Shown: positions 53,196 through 62,352, counted from the stretch's first letter. The stretch is DNA of 64,000 nucleotides from JAJRTE01 sp964418585 (GCA_964418585.1 CAYQMG010000176.1:33775-97774), one strand, 5' to 3'. Program-made: numbers and translations. Notes: generated by a model not told the origin, from the letters alone.

Positions 53196-54016
53196 CTCCT
53201 TCTTCCTCCTCGTTTCAGGACGCCTCAGCTCAGAGGCGCCTCCGCCGTCGACGAATCCCCCAATAGAACCTCCCCGGATACTCCCGGGCGGTCTCCCTTT
53301 GCACCTTCATGCAGTCCCGGGACAGTCCCCATCCGGACGCCCACGAGGCACCCCATCTCGTCAACGCCCACAAATTCAACCCTGCAGAGCGCGTTTCAGA
53401 TACAGGTCCGACCCTTCGCAATTCGACTGGAAACTCAGCACGCGACACCAGGCCTCACCCTGTCTGCAGCAGAAGTTCGGCCCGGCCATCCGATGGGATA
53501 TCACAATGTAGCATCGTCATGTTATCGTGGCCAATTCGAAATGCACATTCGGACACAAGTTGACCGAACCATCGCAACACCCAGCCTCGAACACGGCCTG
53601 GAACCCCTGCTCGAGGCAAGCGCCGCAGGCACCCAAGTCCCGGAAGGGTCGAACGGCACCGGCAGGGCTCCGGACAGAACAGGCCACTGCTTCATCGGGC
53701 GACACACCTTGTCGCTCCGATCAATGTCCCAACACCTCGAAAATCCAGCGGCAACGGGCGGCTAGCACGCCCACGACAGGACTGGGCGGGAGACCTGCGG
53801 GTGACAACAGCCCGGATTCTTGTTACATCTACGAGAGACAGGGACGCAGGAAAAACTCGCAGGAGAACATCGATCGGCATAGTAATGATTGGCAGGAGCG
53901 CTTTCGCGGCGTGTGCCAGGGGGACTTCTTGACTGCACCCAACGGTCCGGGGGGCGACCGAAGGCGCACACCTCCTGCTGTGAGACCCAGTGACCTTGTT
54001 CGAGGAGGTGAACGAA
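53196..54016. other. intergenic region of about 820 bases
   Basis: No intact gene is supported. On the minus strand a short stretch near 53455-53560 reads FRIGHDNMTMLHCD, like the C-terminal end of a PP2C phosphatase, but the rest of the fold is missing in every frame. The region must hold promoters for the leftward MopE gene and the rightward Cys-rich gene. Confidence 0.35.
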
Positions 54017-54406
54017 ATGAAATTGCAGAGTTCGCGAGTACTGGCCTTGCTGATCGGTTTCGCAGCCGTGCCCTTGCTGGCGCTGAATGCCCCGGAGGGG
54101 TGCCAGTCGATGACCTGCGAGGAGCGGGTGGAGGCCGCCAACGACTATGTGGCTTCGGTGGTCGCCGACAATCTGGACTGCATGACGGACACGGACTGCA
54201 CGGCGGTCTCCCCCGGCACCGACTGCATGGGGATGTGCCCGGTCCCGGTCAACGTGGATGGGGTGGAAGAGGTGCAGGCTGCGGTGGCCCACGCCAACGC
54301 GACCTGGTGCGCCGACTACATCGAGGACGGCTGTCCCTATGCCACGCCGAGCTGTATCGCATTCGAGCCTGTCTGCGTGGAAGGTATCTGCGTAGCACAA
54401 TACTGA
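54017..54406 (+). CDS. small exported cysteine-rich protein
   Basis: The 129-residue protein has a signal peptide (hydrophobic LALLIGFAAVPLLALN) and a mature part with 11 cysteines spaced through it (for instance CMTDTDC, CMGMC, CPYATPSC). This spacing suggests several disulfides in the periplasm or outside the cell. The start at 54017 has GAGGAGG eight bases before. I know no function. The papain-like lipoprotein follows 68 bases downstream on the same strand. Confidence 0.75.
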   Translation: MKLQSSRVLALLIGFAAVPLLALNAPEGCQSMTCEERVEAANDYVASVVADNLDCMTDTDCTAVSPGTDCMGMCPVPVNVDGVEEVQAAVAHANATWCADYIEDGCPYATPSCIAFEPVCVEGICVAQY

Positions 54407-54474
54407 ACCGGGGTACGGGACAGGCCGCGCCGCGCGATCTGCCGCACCACCGGAACTCTTGACACGAGCATTCC

Positions 54475-55686
54475 ATGATTCAAGCCACCATTCGCTTCCC
54501 CCTTCTCCATCCACTTGCTCATCCTCGCGTCCGTCAAGCAGCCTCTCCGGCACGCGCACGTGCAGGACGTTTCCTTCTGCTGGGGACGCTCCTCCTGGCG
54601 ACCTCCGGGCTGACAGGGTGCGACGATGACGAGAACCCGGCAGCGAGAACCACGGGCACAGAAGATGGAAACTCCGCCGGTCCCACTCCGACTCCGGCAG
54701 CCCCGGCGAGTCGATATGTCAATCTCTGGTCCCCCGGGGACGGAGAAACCGTGGTCAACCCGGTGACCTTCCGATGGCGGGCGGGATCAGGGGTCGCTAC
54801 CGTCACCCTCGCCGTGAACGGAACGAAAATACACCGAGGGCAGCTTCCCGCCGACCAGGGGAGCCTCACCTACGACTTCAGCCCGGGTGGCTCCCAGATG
54901 ACCGCGGTCCTGACCGGCTACGACCCGGACCAGCTCGAAGTGGCGTCGGACCAAATCCGGTTCACCCCGCTTGCAACGCTCTGCCCCATGGACCCGGAGA
55001 CCGGCTTCAACGGGTATGTGGTCGAGGCAATCAATGACTGGAACGTGTTCCCCCGGGATGGCACCTACCCATACTGCTGGACCGGGGACTGCGGCGGCCC
55101 CTGGGGCCAGATCCACGATGGATACTACGCCGGGGACCTGGTCTTCGTCGGGGGAGAGGATTGTTTCTGCTCCGGCCACACCCTGGAACTGTTCCTCCGC
55201 GCCTTCGACCTGTTCCTCCAAGACAACGACCTGCCGGACACCACGCTGTTCACCCACGACGCCAACAAACTCACCCTCGACGATCTCTACCTGGGCGAGT
55301 TCTACCAGTACTGGCAGGGATGGGGGGTAACCGACTACGCGAGCGCGGCCGACGCCCTGGTGTGGGAGGGGATCGGCGTCGAGCTGCTCGAGGAAGACTG
55401 GCCCGAGGTGCGCCCCGGCGACTTCGTCAACATCTGGCGCACCAACGGCAGCGGTCACTCGGTGATCTTTGTCAACTGGATCGAAGAGGACGGCTTGGTC
55501 GTGGGATTCCGTTACTACGGCTGCAACACCTCGGGGGATCGCTGCCCCGACCCGGACGATCCTGCCAACGATCGAGGGATCAGCGGGCCTTCGTTCGATG
55601 AGGAATACTTCGAATGGGCTGGGGGAGATGTAATCCCGGAACTCCTCTTCATCGGCCGCCCATTCTTGCCCGACCTGCCCAACTGA
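54475..55686 (+). CDS. papain-like (CHAP/NlpC-type) lipoprotein
   Basis: The 403-residue protein has a signal peptide with lipobox TGC (about residues 46-49; LLLATSGLTGCDDD). Residues 80-160 are a beta-domain of the Ig kind (NLWSPGDGETVVNPVTFRW). The rest has a cysteine-peptidase-like layout: a Cys in GGEDCFCSGHTLELF near 232, and a His in GSGHSVIFVNW near 336, the usual Cys-His pair of CHAP/NlpC folds. Peptidoglycan or protein cleavage is possible, but the third residue is not assigned. The start has no clear ribosome binding site. Some family members are inactive. Confidence 0.72.
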   Translation: MIQATIRFPLLHPLAHPRVRQAASPARARAGRFLLLGTLLLATSGLTGCDDDENPAARTTGTEDGNSAGPTPTPAAPASRYVNLWSPGDGETVVNPVTFRWRAGSGVATVTLAVNGTKIHRGQLPADQGSLTYDFSPGGSQMTAVLTGYDPDQLEVASDQIRFTPLATLCPMDPETGFNGYVVEAINDWNVFPRDGTYPYCWTGDCGGPWGQIHDGYYAGDLVFVGGEDCFCSGHTLELFLRAFDLFLQDNDLPDTTLFTHDANKLTLDDLYLGEFYQYWQGWGVTDYASAADALVWEGIGVELLEEDWPEVRPGDFVNIWRTNGSGHSVIFVNWIEEDGLVVGFRYYGCNTSGDRCPDPDDPANDRGISGPSFDEEYFEWAGGDVIPELLFIGRPFLPDLPN

Positions 55687-55913
55687 CATTCTCGCCCGAC
55701 CTGCCCAACTGACCGGACAAGACCCACCCCACCGCCCCCTTCAACTCCCCACTCGTTCCGTTCGAAACAATGCCCGCACAATCCAGGGCCGAACGAACGG
55801 GCCTTCCGGCCAACAACCCGGGTCACACGATGGGGTACAGGAAGAACGGAAAAGGAAGTGACCCGGCCCCCACGGACACCACCCAGGGGCCGAGTCAGGT
55901 CAAAGGCAGGGCG

Positions 55914-58900
55914 TCAGTGGACGGCCGCGTTGCCGTCGTCAGCATCGTAGTCCATCGGATCATGCCCACTGGGGGCGTCGTCGATGGTGCCGGGCCAGAA
56001 GTAGTTCATGTACCCGTCGTGATCCAGGTCCCACTTCGCCGCGTTGGCTCCGCCGAAGTTCCCGATGTCGGGAACAGACCCGTCCGGATCCGCGGAGTAG
56101 GCACTTCCTCCCGCGTCCACCAGAGGAGACGACAGCGCCAGATGGAAATTGCTCGGAATCCCGTCCACGTCGTACTCGAGGAATTGCGGTTCCACCACGA
56201 GGTTGGTGGGATCGAGCGATTCCATGTTGTGATTGCCCACGCCGTCCGGATTGTAGAGGCAGGAGTAGGTCACGGTGGGCACCGGGACGCCACCCGCGCT
56301 GTTGAGGTAGATGTTGTAGAAGCCATTGTATGCGAACACGCTGTTGTAGATGGTCGGCTTGGTCCCGTTCGCATACAGATTGAGCCCACCGGCGTCTACC
56401 CCTGCGTTGTTGTTGACAAAAACGCAGTGGATGAGCAACGGGCTCGAATAGTAGAGGTGGCCGGCGCCGCCCTTGTTGGCGGAGTAGTTCCCGTAGAACA
56501 GGCAATGCCGGATGTTGGGCGCCTTGCTGGAAAGGAACATACCCCCGCCATTGGCCACCGACTCGTTGCCTGCGATCACCGAGTTGGTAATCGTGGGGCT
56601 GGAGTAGTCGGAGAAGAAGCCGCCACCCTTGTTGTCTGCCGAATTGTTCACGATCCGGACGTTCCGGACCTCTGCATCCGAGTAATAGAAGTAGATACCG
56701 CCACCGTCGTAGGCAGTGTTGCCTTCCAAGGTGGAGTAATAGATCCGGGCTTCGGCATTCTCGAGGTAGATGGCCCCACCCTTTCCGGCACTCCCGGTGC
56801 TGTTGTTGCCAATGAACGTGTCGGTGATGGTGGGGGTTCCTCCGGAGACAAAGATGGCACCGCCACTGGACTCCGCGTAGTTGCCGACGAGACGACAGTA
56901 CTCGATGGTGGGGTTGCTCCCGGCAATGTAGAGTGCACCGCCCACCGCTGCAGAGCCTCCGGTCAAGGTGAATCCGTTGATCACGGAGTCCGCGCCTTCA
57001 CCCCACTCGAATACGAACACGGGGCCCGCCCCACCGGCGTCGATGGTGGTCTCTCCAGCCATGGCGACCGAGGCGAGGGTGACAGCCTTGCCATTGAAGC
57101 TGATCATCGATTCCATGTAGTAGCCCGGCGCTACCCAGATCACGGTGCCGTTCGAGGCGGCGGCCAGAGCGTTGGCAATGCTGTCTGCCGATTCGGAGCC
57201 GAAGCCGACGTGCACGTCAGGGCCTTCGGTGCCACCGCAGTCCTGGTCCACACCGTCCCCGGCCGGGTCGGAAGCGCCTGGATGGACGGCCGGGTCGGCG
57301 TCGTCACAGTCTCCGCGAACGGCAACGACCAGATCGTAGGGGATACAGTCTTCGGTCGCCAGGGCGCCGCCAAAGCCATCTCCGTCCTCGTCGTACCACC
57401 ACCCCACGCTGCCATTGACGAACCCTTCGTCCACCTGGCCGTCGCAGTTGTTGTCAACTCCGTCACAGACTTCGTCCGCGGCCGGATTCACCTCCGGGTC
57501 GCTGTCGTCGCAGTCCTCCTCGACGCAGTAGCCGTCCCCGTCCGCGTCGGTGCAGGGGCAGGCGATATCGGAGCCGTCGCAGTCCTGGTCCACCCCGTCC
57601 TCGCAAATCTCGTCCGCACCCGGATAGACCGTGGGGTCGCTGTCGTCGCAGTCCACGTCCTCCGCATACCCGTCGCCGTCCGCATCCACCACAGGACACT
57701 CGTCGTCCACGCCATCACAGTTCTGGTCCACCCCGTCCTCGCAAACCTCGTCCGCACCCGGGTGGACCGAAGCGTCCGTATCGTCACAGTCGGTGGCGTC
57801 AGCCACATACCCGCTGGGGGCGGAGCAGGCGCTGACAGTGTCCGTGTCCACCCCGTACCCGTCGCCGTCCGCGTCCAGATACCACACACTCGCGTCGATG
57901 GCGTCCTCGTCGGCCGTTCCATTGCAGTTGTTGTCGAGAGAATCGCACACCTCGTCGGCAAACGGGTGGATCGACGGATTGCTGTCGTTGCAATCTCCGT
58001 CCTGGGGAGCGTAGCCTTCGGGCTGCTCACAGCTTTCCACCGTGTCCGTGTCCACCCCGTACCCGTCGCCGTCCGCGTCGGCATACCAGGTGGCCAACCC
58101 GCCGCCCTCGTCGATCTCACCGTTGCAGTTGTCATCGAGGCCGTTGCAAACCTCATCCGCGCCGGGGTTGATACCGGGGTTGGTATCATCGCAGTCGCCG
58201 CTCATGGAGGCATACCCACTCGGCTGAGTACAGTCCTCCACCGCGCCGACCAAGGTCCCGTAACCGTCCCCGTCCCGGTCGCGATACCAGGTGTAAAACT
58301 CAAGACCTTCGTCGACGTTCCCGTCGCAGTTGTTGTCCAGCCCGTCGCACACCTCCTGGGCGTCCGGGTTGACCTCTGGATTCTGGTCGTCGCAGTCCCC
58401 GTCCACCTTGACGTACCCGGGCACTGGATGACATTCCACGATACTGGGTTCCGACGCCCCGAATCCGTCGCCGTCGGCATCGGGATAGTAGGTGGTGGCA
58501 GTGAGGCCATCATCCACGTCGCCATCGCAATCGTTGTCGACACCGTCACAAACGTCCTCGGCGCCCGGGTTGATCTCCGGGTTGTCATCGTCGCAGTCAC
58601 CATTCTCGGCCACGTAGCCGGGCGGCTGGTCGCAGGACGTGATCGTGGGGCGCGGTGCACCGTACCCGTCGCCGTCCCGGTCGGGATACCAGGTCACCGG
58701 GCCGCCGTTCTCGTCGACCTCACCGTCGCAGTTGTCGTCGATCCCGTTGCACACATCCTCGGCTCCCGGATTGACGTCCGGGTTCGTGTCGTCACAGTCC
58801 CCGCCGATGAGGATGTACCCAGGCATGGGCTCGCACGTGGTCACGGCCCCCTCAGGATCGCCGAAACCGTCCCCATCCTCGTCCGGATAGACCGTCCGCA

Positions 58901-59546
58901 CGCCGGTGCCCTCGTCCACCCGGCCGTCGCAGTTGTCATCAATCCCGTTGCAGACTTCCTCCGCCCCCGGATTCACAGCCGGGTCTTCGTCGTCACAATC
59001 GCCCGGCTCCCCGGCATAACCCTCCGGCTGCTCACAGTTGCGGATCGGCGGAGGCCAGAGCGCGCCGTAGCCGTCCCCGTCTCCGTCCACCCACCACTGA
59101 GGCGCATCCGGCGCGTCATCGACCACGTCGTTGCAGTCGTTGTCCACCCCGTCGCACACCTCTTCCGCATCGGGGTTGATGGTCTCGTCCCGGTCGTTGC
59201 AGTCCCCGGGAACCTCCACGAACCCTTCGGGCTGGGTGCAACCTTCCTGGGTCGGGAACGGCGCTCCGTACCCGTCTCCATCGTTGTCAGGGTAGTAGGT
59301 GACGATCGGAAGACCTTCATCCACCGACCCGTCACAATTGTCGTCGATGCCGTTGCACACTTCCTCGGCGCCTGGATAGACCTCAGGATTCGTGTCGTCG
59401 CAATCGCCCTCCTCGACCGCCCAACCATCCTGGTCCTGGTCAGTGGTCGTCGGACATGAGTCCTGGCCCATCATCGCCAGACCGAACGGGAGAACAAAGG
59501 CCCATAGCAGTGGTTTCGAGAGACGCTGATACAACTTCGCACTCAT
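55914..59546 (-). CDS. second giant MopE-repeat protein with beta-helix C-terminal half
   Basis: The 1210-residue protein has a hydrophobic N-terminal signal (LLWAFVLPFGLAMMG) without a perfect lipobox. About 12 MopE-type units follow (about 30-770), then about 400 residues of right-handed beta-helix with repeats such as GGAIFVSGGTPTITD and short turns ending in N-N or G-G. The C-terminus has YFWPGTIDDAPSGHDPMDYD, matching the protein at 36096. The start at 59546 is the ATG 11 bases after GAGAGG; a TTG at 59552 is possible. A promoter lies about 200 bases upstream. Likely cell surface. Confidence 0.9.
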   Translation of the reverse strand: MSAKLYQRLSKPLLWAFVLPFGLAMMGQDSCPTTTDQDQDGWAVEEGDCDDTNPEVYPGAEEVCNGIDDNCDGSVDEGLPIVTYYPDNDGDGYGAPFPTQEGCTQPEGFVEVPGDCNDRDETINPDAEEVCDGVDNDCNDVVDDAPDAPQWWVDGDGDGYGALWPPPIRNCEQPEGYAGEPGDCDDEDPAVNPGAEEVCNGIDDNCDGRVDEGTGVRTVYPDEDGDGFGDPEGAVTTCEPMPGYILIGGDCDDTNPDVNPGAEDVCNGIDDNCDGEVDENGGPVTWYPDRDGDGYGAPRPTITSCDQPPGYVAENGDCDDDNPEINPGAEDVCDGVDNDCDGDVDDGLTATTYYPDADGDGFGASEPSIVECHPVPGYVKVDGDCDDQNPEVNPDAQEVCDGLDNNCDGNVDEGLEFYTWYRDRDGDGYGTLVGAVEDCTQPSGYASMSGDCDDTNPGINPGADEVCNGLDDNCNGEIDEGGGLATWYADADGDGYGVDTDTVESCEQPEGYAPQDGDCNDSNPSIHPFADEVCDSLDNNCNGTADEDAIDASVWYLDADGDGYGVDTDTVSACSAPSGYVADATDCDDTDASVHPGADEVCEDGVDQNCDGVDDECPVVDADGDGYAEDVDCDDSDPTVYPGADEICEDGVDQDCDGSDIACPCTDADGDGYCVEEDCDDSDPEVNPAADEVCDGVDNNCDGQVDEGFVNGSVGWWYDEDGDGFGGALATEDCIPYDLVVAVRGDCDDADPAVHPGASDPAGDGVDQDCGGTEGPDVHVGFGSESADSIANALAAASNGTVIWVAPGYYMESMISFNGKAVTLASVAMAGETTIDAGGAGPVFVFEWGEGADSVINGFTLTGGSAAVGGALYIAGSNPTIEYCRLVGNYAESSGGAIFVSGGTPTITDTFIGNNSTGSAGKGGAIYLENAEARIYYSTLEGNTAYDGGGIYFYYSDAEVRNVRIVNNSADNKGGGFFSDYSSPTITNSVIAGNESVANGGGMFLSSKAPNIRHCLFYGNYSANKGGAGHLYYSSPLLIHCVFVNNNAGVDAGGLNLYANGTKPTIYNSVFAYNGFYNIYLNSAGGVPVPTVTYSCLYNPDGVGNHNMESLDPTNLVVEPQFLEYDVDGIPSNFHLALSSPLVDAGGSAYSADPDGSVPDIGNFGGANAAKWDLDHDGYMNYFWPGTIDDAPSGHDPMDYDADDGNAAVH
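57230..59445 (-). repeat. tandem array of about 12 MopE-type coding repeats
   Basis: Units of about 195-205 bases as in the arrays at 2152 and 37950. Two central units near 57500-57720 are shorter, lacking the aromatic spacer and carrying extra cysteines (DDECPV, ACPCTDADGDGYC). Confidence 0.85.
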
Positions 59547-59753
59547 AGGCAATACATCCTCTCCTCACTAGGGTTGTTGATTCCGCGAGGCAGCCTCCTA
59601 AACGCCACCCCACAGGACGGCCACGCTACCCGCTCCGGCTCTCGGCGGCACACGCCACGGGCCGCCGGTCACGGCTCTTTCACCCCCCCCTCCCGCTGTC
59701 CTACTGGTCACGATCGACCACGCAATCCTGGCTGGCTGCCAGCCTGGATCCGT

Positions 59754-59783
59754 ATTATGCACACACCCAGAAAGAGACGTCAA
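59754..59783 (-). promoter_or_regulatory. promoter of the giant MopE gene at 55914
   Basis: On the minus strand, TTGACG (59783-59778), an 18-base spacer and CATAAT (59759-59754; five of six) lie about 210 bases before the ATG at 59546. The predicted leader is long, about 200 bases. Confidence 0.5.
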
Positions 59784-60143
59784 GGTCGCATCCACGATAA
59801 ATTACAAAAAAATTTTCATGGCTTTTTTTGCAGAAATCACAAAGACTTGGGACCGCCACTCCATGGAACGGATACTGACCGTCCGTCCACACACGGAACG
59901 AAACCACCAGGCACCAGGGCGGCCGACACCAGCGCGCCAGTCCACCTGAAACTGACTTCTCGCCACACCACCGCCCTTGAATCACCCACACCAGCGACCC
60001 GGACCACGCGCTCGAAATCCGCTGCAAAACAGACCGTCCCGAACGCCATCCCTGGGAAAAAAGCCGGCTGGACGGGGCCGGCGTCGAGAAGCCCCCCGGT
60101 ACGAAACGAGGGAGGGGCTCGATGGCCCCTGGGGGAGTAAGCC

Positions 60144-60164
60144 CCGGTCCTCCATTGGGACCGG
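60144..60164 (-). terminator. GC-rich hairpin downstream of tRNA-Leu
   Basis: CCGGTCC and GGACCGG form a 7-bp stem with a 7-base loop, 12 bases past the 3' end of the tRNA. There is no U-tract. The same stem sequence occurs at 30702-30729. Confidence 0.3.
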
Positions 60165-60175
60165 CGGAAGCCGAT

Positions 60176-60260
60176 TGCCTGGAGCGGGGTTCGAACCCGC
60201 ACGGCCATCCGGCCAAAGGATTTTAAGTCCCTTGTGTCTACCAGTTCCACCATCCAGGCA
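60176..60260 (-). tRNA. tRNA-Leu (anticodon UAA)
   Basis: The 85-base minus-strand gene folds as a class II tRNA: acceptor stem TGCCTGG pairing with CCAGGCA, a D arm with GGTAGACAC, the anticodon loop CTTAAAA (anticodon TAA), a long variable arm and a T arm with GGTTCGAACC. CCA is not encoded. A well-matched promoter lies just upstream. Confidence 0.97.
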
Positions 60261-60282
60261 CACGTCCCGCCCCATTATCCCA

Positions 60283-60311
60283 CTTATAGATGCAACCTGC
60301 AAAAGTGTCAA
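60283..60311 (-). promoter_or_regulatory. promoter of tRNA-Leu
   Basis: On the minus strand, perfect TTGACA (60311-60306), a 17-base spacer and TATAAG (60288-60283; five of six) lie 23 bases before the tRNA 5' end. This is the clearest promoter in the window. Confidence 0.75.
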
Positions 60312-60637
60312 ACGGGCCAGGGTCCATCCGTCCGTACAGGTGGGTCGCCGCCTCGCCGTAGCCGCGGCCCACAGGCGGTGCTTGCGCGAAGCGCGCGACT
60401 CTGCCCTTGCGGGGTGTGGGAATGGACACCGACCCCCCTTCCGCCAATGGAGCGCACACCACAGGAGACCTCAAGAGACCGGACGCACTCCCGCCGGTCG
60501 GAAGGCGGCCCCCCCTTGCCTCTCGAAAACGAACCGGTCTGAACCTCCGGAAACCGGTGCTGGACGTGGCCTGCTCCGCCAGGAGACGCCCCCCTCCCCC
60601 CGGTTCGGAAACGCACAGGGCCCGCGGCAACGGCATC

Positions 60638-60666
60638 TTGACAACCCGCAACCGGTCAGGCAGAGT
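60638..60666 (+). promoter_or_regulatory. candidate promoter of tyrS
   Basis: Perfect TTGACA at 60638, a 17-base spacer and CAGAGT at 60661 (three of six) lie about 55 bases before the tyrS ATG. Confidence 0.5.
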
Positions 60667-60722
60667 AGCGCCAATCTCGAGCATCGGCCGGGAAAGGACT
60701 CGAACACGGAGAAGAGGAGGTC

Positions 60723-61994
60723 ATGACCGGTTTCTACGAGGAGTTGAAGTGGCGCGGCCTGGTGTATCAACTGACCCACCCTGAGAAGATCCCCGCGTTG
60801 GTGAACGCACCCGGGCTCACAGTGTATGCAGGATTCGATCCCACCGCCGATTCCCTCCATGTGGGGAGTCTGGTGCCCCTGGTCATGCTGGCCCGCTTCC
60901 AGCGCGCGGGACACCGCACCATCGCCCTGCTCGGCGGCGGCACGGGACTCATCGGAGACCCTTCGGGCAAGACGGCGGAGCGTCAACTCCTCAGCCGCGA
61001 GCAGCTCGAGCACAACATTGCCGGAATCCGGGAGCAGGTCGGGCGTATCGTGGACCTGGAATCCGGGCGCGGCCTCGTACTCGACAACTCGACATGGCTG
61101 TCGACCTTTCCTCTCACCGACTTCCTGCGAGACGTGGGGAAGCACTTCTCGGTCAACATGATGTTGGAAAAGGAGTCGGTACGCGCACGGATCCAGGATC
61201 CAAGTCGCGGGATCTCGTTCACCGAGTTCTCCTACATGCTGCTTCAGTCCTACGACTTCCTCCACCTCTTCACCGAGTACGGGTGCACGTTGCAGGTGGG
61301 GGGGTCGGATCAGTGGGGGAACATCACGGCCGGAATGGAACTCATCCGTCGCGTCCAGGGCAAAGAGGCCTTCGGTCTCACCGTGCCACTCGTGACCAAG
61401 GCCGACGGAACCAAGTTCGGGAAAACCGAGTCGGGCAACGTGTGGTTGAGCGCTGAACGAACCTCCCCTTATGCGTTCTACCAGTTCTTCGTCCGCACCG
61501 ACGACCGGGACGTGGGACGCTTCCTCCGCATGATGACCTTTGTGGACGAGGAGGAGATCACGCGCCTCGAGGACCTCGTGCGCGACCGCCCCGAGGCCCG
61601 GGAGGCCCAAAAGCGGCTGGCCTGGGAGGTGACCCGGATGGTGCATGGACGGGAAGAAGCCGATCGCGCGGTCCGGGCGTCTCGAGTGCTGTTCGGCGGA
61701 GGGCTCGAGGAGATCGACGAACGGACGTTGCTGACCATTTTCGCCGATGTGCCCTCATCCCGTGTGGACCGAACCCGGCTCGAGGGGGCCGGGCTGGCCC
61801 TGGCCGAGATTCTCGTGGAAACCGGCCTGTCCCGCTCCAAGGGCATGGCTCGCAAGGACGCTCGAGGTGGCGGGATTTACGTGAACAACGTGCGGACCGA
61901 GGACCGTGCGCTCACCATCGAAGACCTCATTCTGGGCAAGTACCTCGTTCTGAGGAAAGGCAAGAAGCATTACCACTTGGTGGAAGTGGGCTGA
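60723..61994 (+). CDS. tyrS: tyrosyl-tRNA synthetase
   Basis: The 423-residue cytoplasmic enzyme charges tRNA-Tyr. The HIGH-like motif is DPTADSLHVGS (about residues 40-50) and the KMSKS-like motif is KFGKT; VGGSDQWGNI is the typical anticodon-side/tyrosine-binding segment. A C-terminal S4 domain (about 350-420, GLSRSKGMARKDARGGGIYV) binds the tRNA. Length and order are usual for bacterial TyrS. GAGGAGG ends one or two bases before the ATG, which is close but acceptable. Confidence 0.96.
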   Translation: MTGFYEELKWRGLVYQLTHPEKIPALVNAPGLTVYAGFDPTADSLHVGSLVPLVMLARFQRAGHRTIALLGGGTGLIGDPSGKTAERQLLSREQLEHNIAGIREQVGRIVDLESGRGLVLDNSTWLSTFPLTDFLRDVGKHFSVNMMLEKESVRARIQDPSRGISFTEFSYMLLQSYDFLHLFTEYGCTLQVGGSDQWGNITAGMELIRRVQGKEAFGLTVPLVTKADGTKFGKTESGNVWLSAERTSPYAFYQFFVRTDDRDVGRFLRMMTFVDEEEITRLEDLVRDRPEAREAQKRLAWEVTRMVHGREEADRAVRASRVLFGGGLEEIDERTLLTIFADVPSSRVDRTRLEGAGLALAEILVETGLSRSKGMARKDARGGGIYVNNVRTEDRALTIEDLILGKYLVLRKGKKHYHLVEVG

Positions 61995-62352
61995 CCCAAC
62001 GACCTCCTTTCGGCGTGGCTCCACGCCCCCCTTCAGTCCCTGCCCGCCCGCTGCCCGCAAAACCGTCCCACGTGCGCCCCCTCCCCGCCGGCTCCCCGGG
62101 ATGGACTTCCACAGGGGTCCCATGCCGGGCACACCGGCCCTCGGGCCTCGAGTCGAACGCTGATGACAGTCCCGGCGTTCTCCGGATCGAATCATTCCCC
62201 GGGCCACGCGCTCAAGTTGCACCGGGGGCCGGAATGCTCGGGGGCCCGTCCGACCGGCCGTTGGTCCAGGGTCGACGCATTGTGACCGCGCCCGAATGAG
62301 GTTACAATCCACGCACGGTCTTCAAACGCAGACCGGACAGAAGGAGTAGGTC
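61995..62352. other. intergenic region between tyrS and the right-edge gene
   Basis: It contains the candidate promoter at 62280-62308. A minus-strand frame (61755-62312) overlaps the tyrS end and is rejected as a shadow. No gene is supported. Confidence 0.4.
62280..62308 (+). promoter_or_regulatory. candidate promoter of the right-edge gene
   Basis: TTGTGA at 62280 (four of six), a 17-base spacer and TACAAT at 62303 (five of six) lie about 45 bases before the GTG start at 62353. Confidence 0.45.

Larger units (their letters stand above)
59547..60175. other. intergenic region upstream of the giant MopE gene, with an AT-rich patch
   Basis: This holds the minus-strand promoter at 59754-59783 and, at about 59793-59840, a patch far richer in A and T than the rest of the window, with a run of seven A and a run of seven T that can pair. 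It lies downstream of tRNA-Leu on the minus strand. No gene is supported. Confidence 0.45.
60261..60722. other. intergenic region between divergent tRNA-Leu and tyrS
   Basis: The left end holds the tRNA promoter and the right end holds the tyrS promoter. Between them I see only short open frames without ribosome binding sites. A tyrosine T-box is not evident to my eye. Confidence 0.45.

Noticed and set aside
53440..53710. PP2C-like fragment (FRIGHDNMTMLHCD) on the minus strand
   Set aside because: Only about 15 residues resemble the PP2C C-terminus; upstream conserved metal motifs are absent in all frames, so I do not call even a pseudogene.
55770..59459. 1229-codon plus-strand frame opposite the giant MopE gene
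   Set aside because: It is a mirror of the MopE repeats (Val/Ile/Arg-rich repeats such as VAVVVHPVA); the minus-strand protein has a signal peptide, motif-perfect repeats and a promoter.
60300..60720. Possible T-box riboswitch upstream of tyrS
   Set aside because: I cannot find the conserved T-box core sequence or a terminator/antiterminator pair by eye, and the candidate promoter leaves a leader of only about 50 bases.
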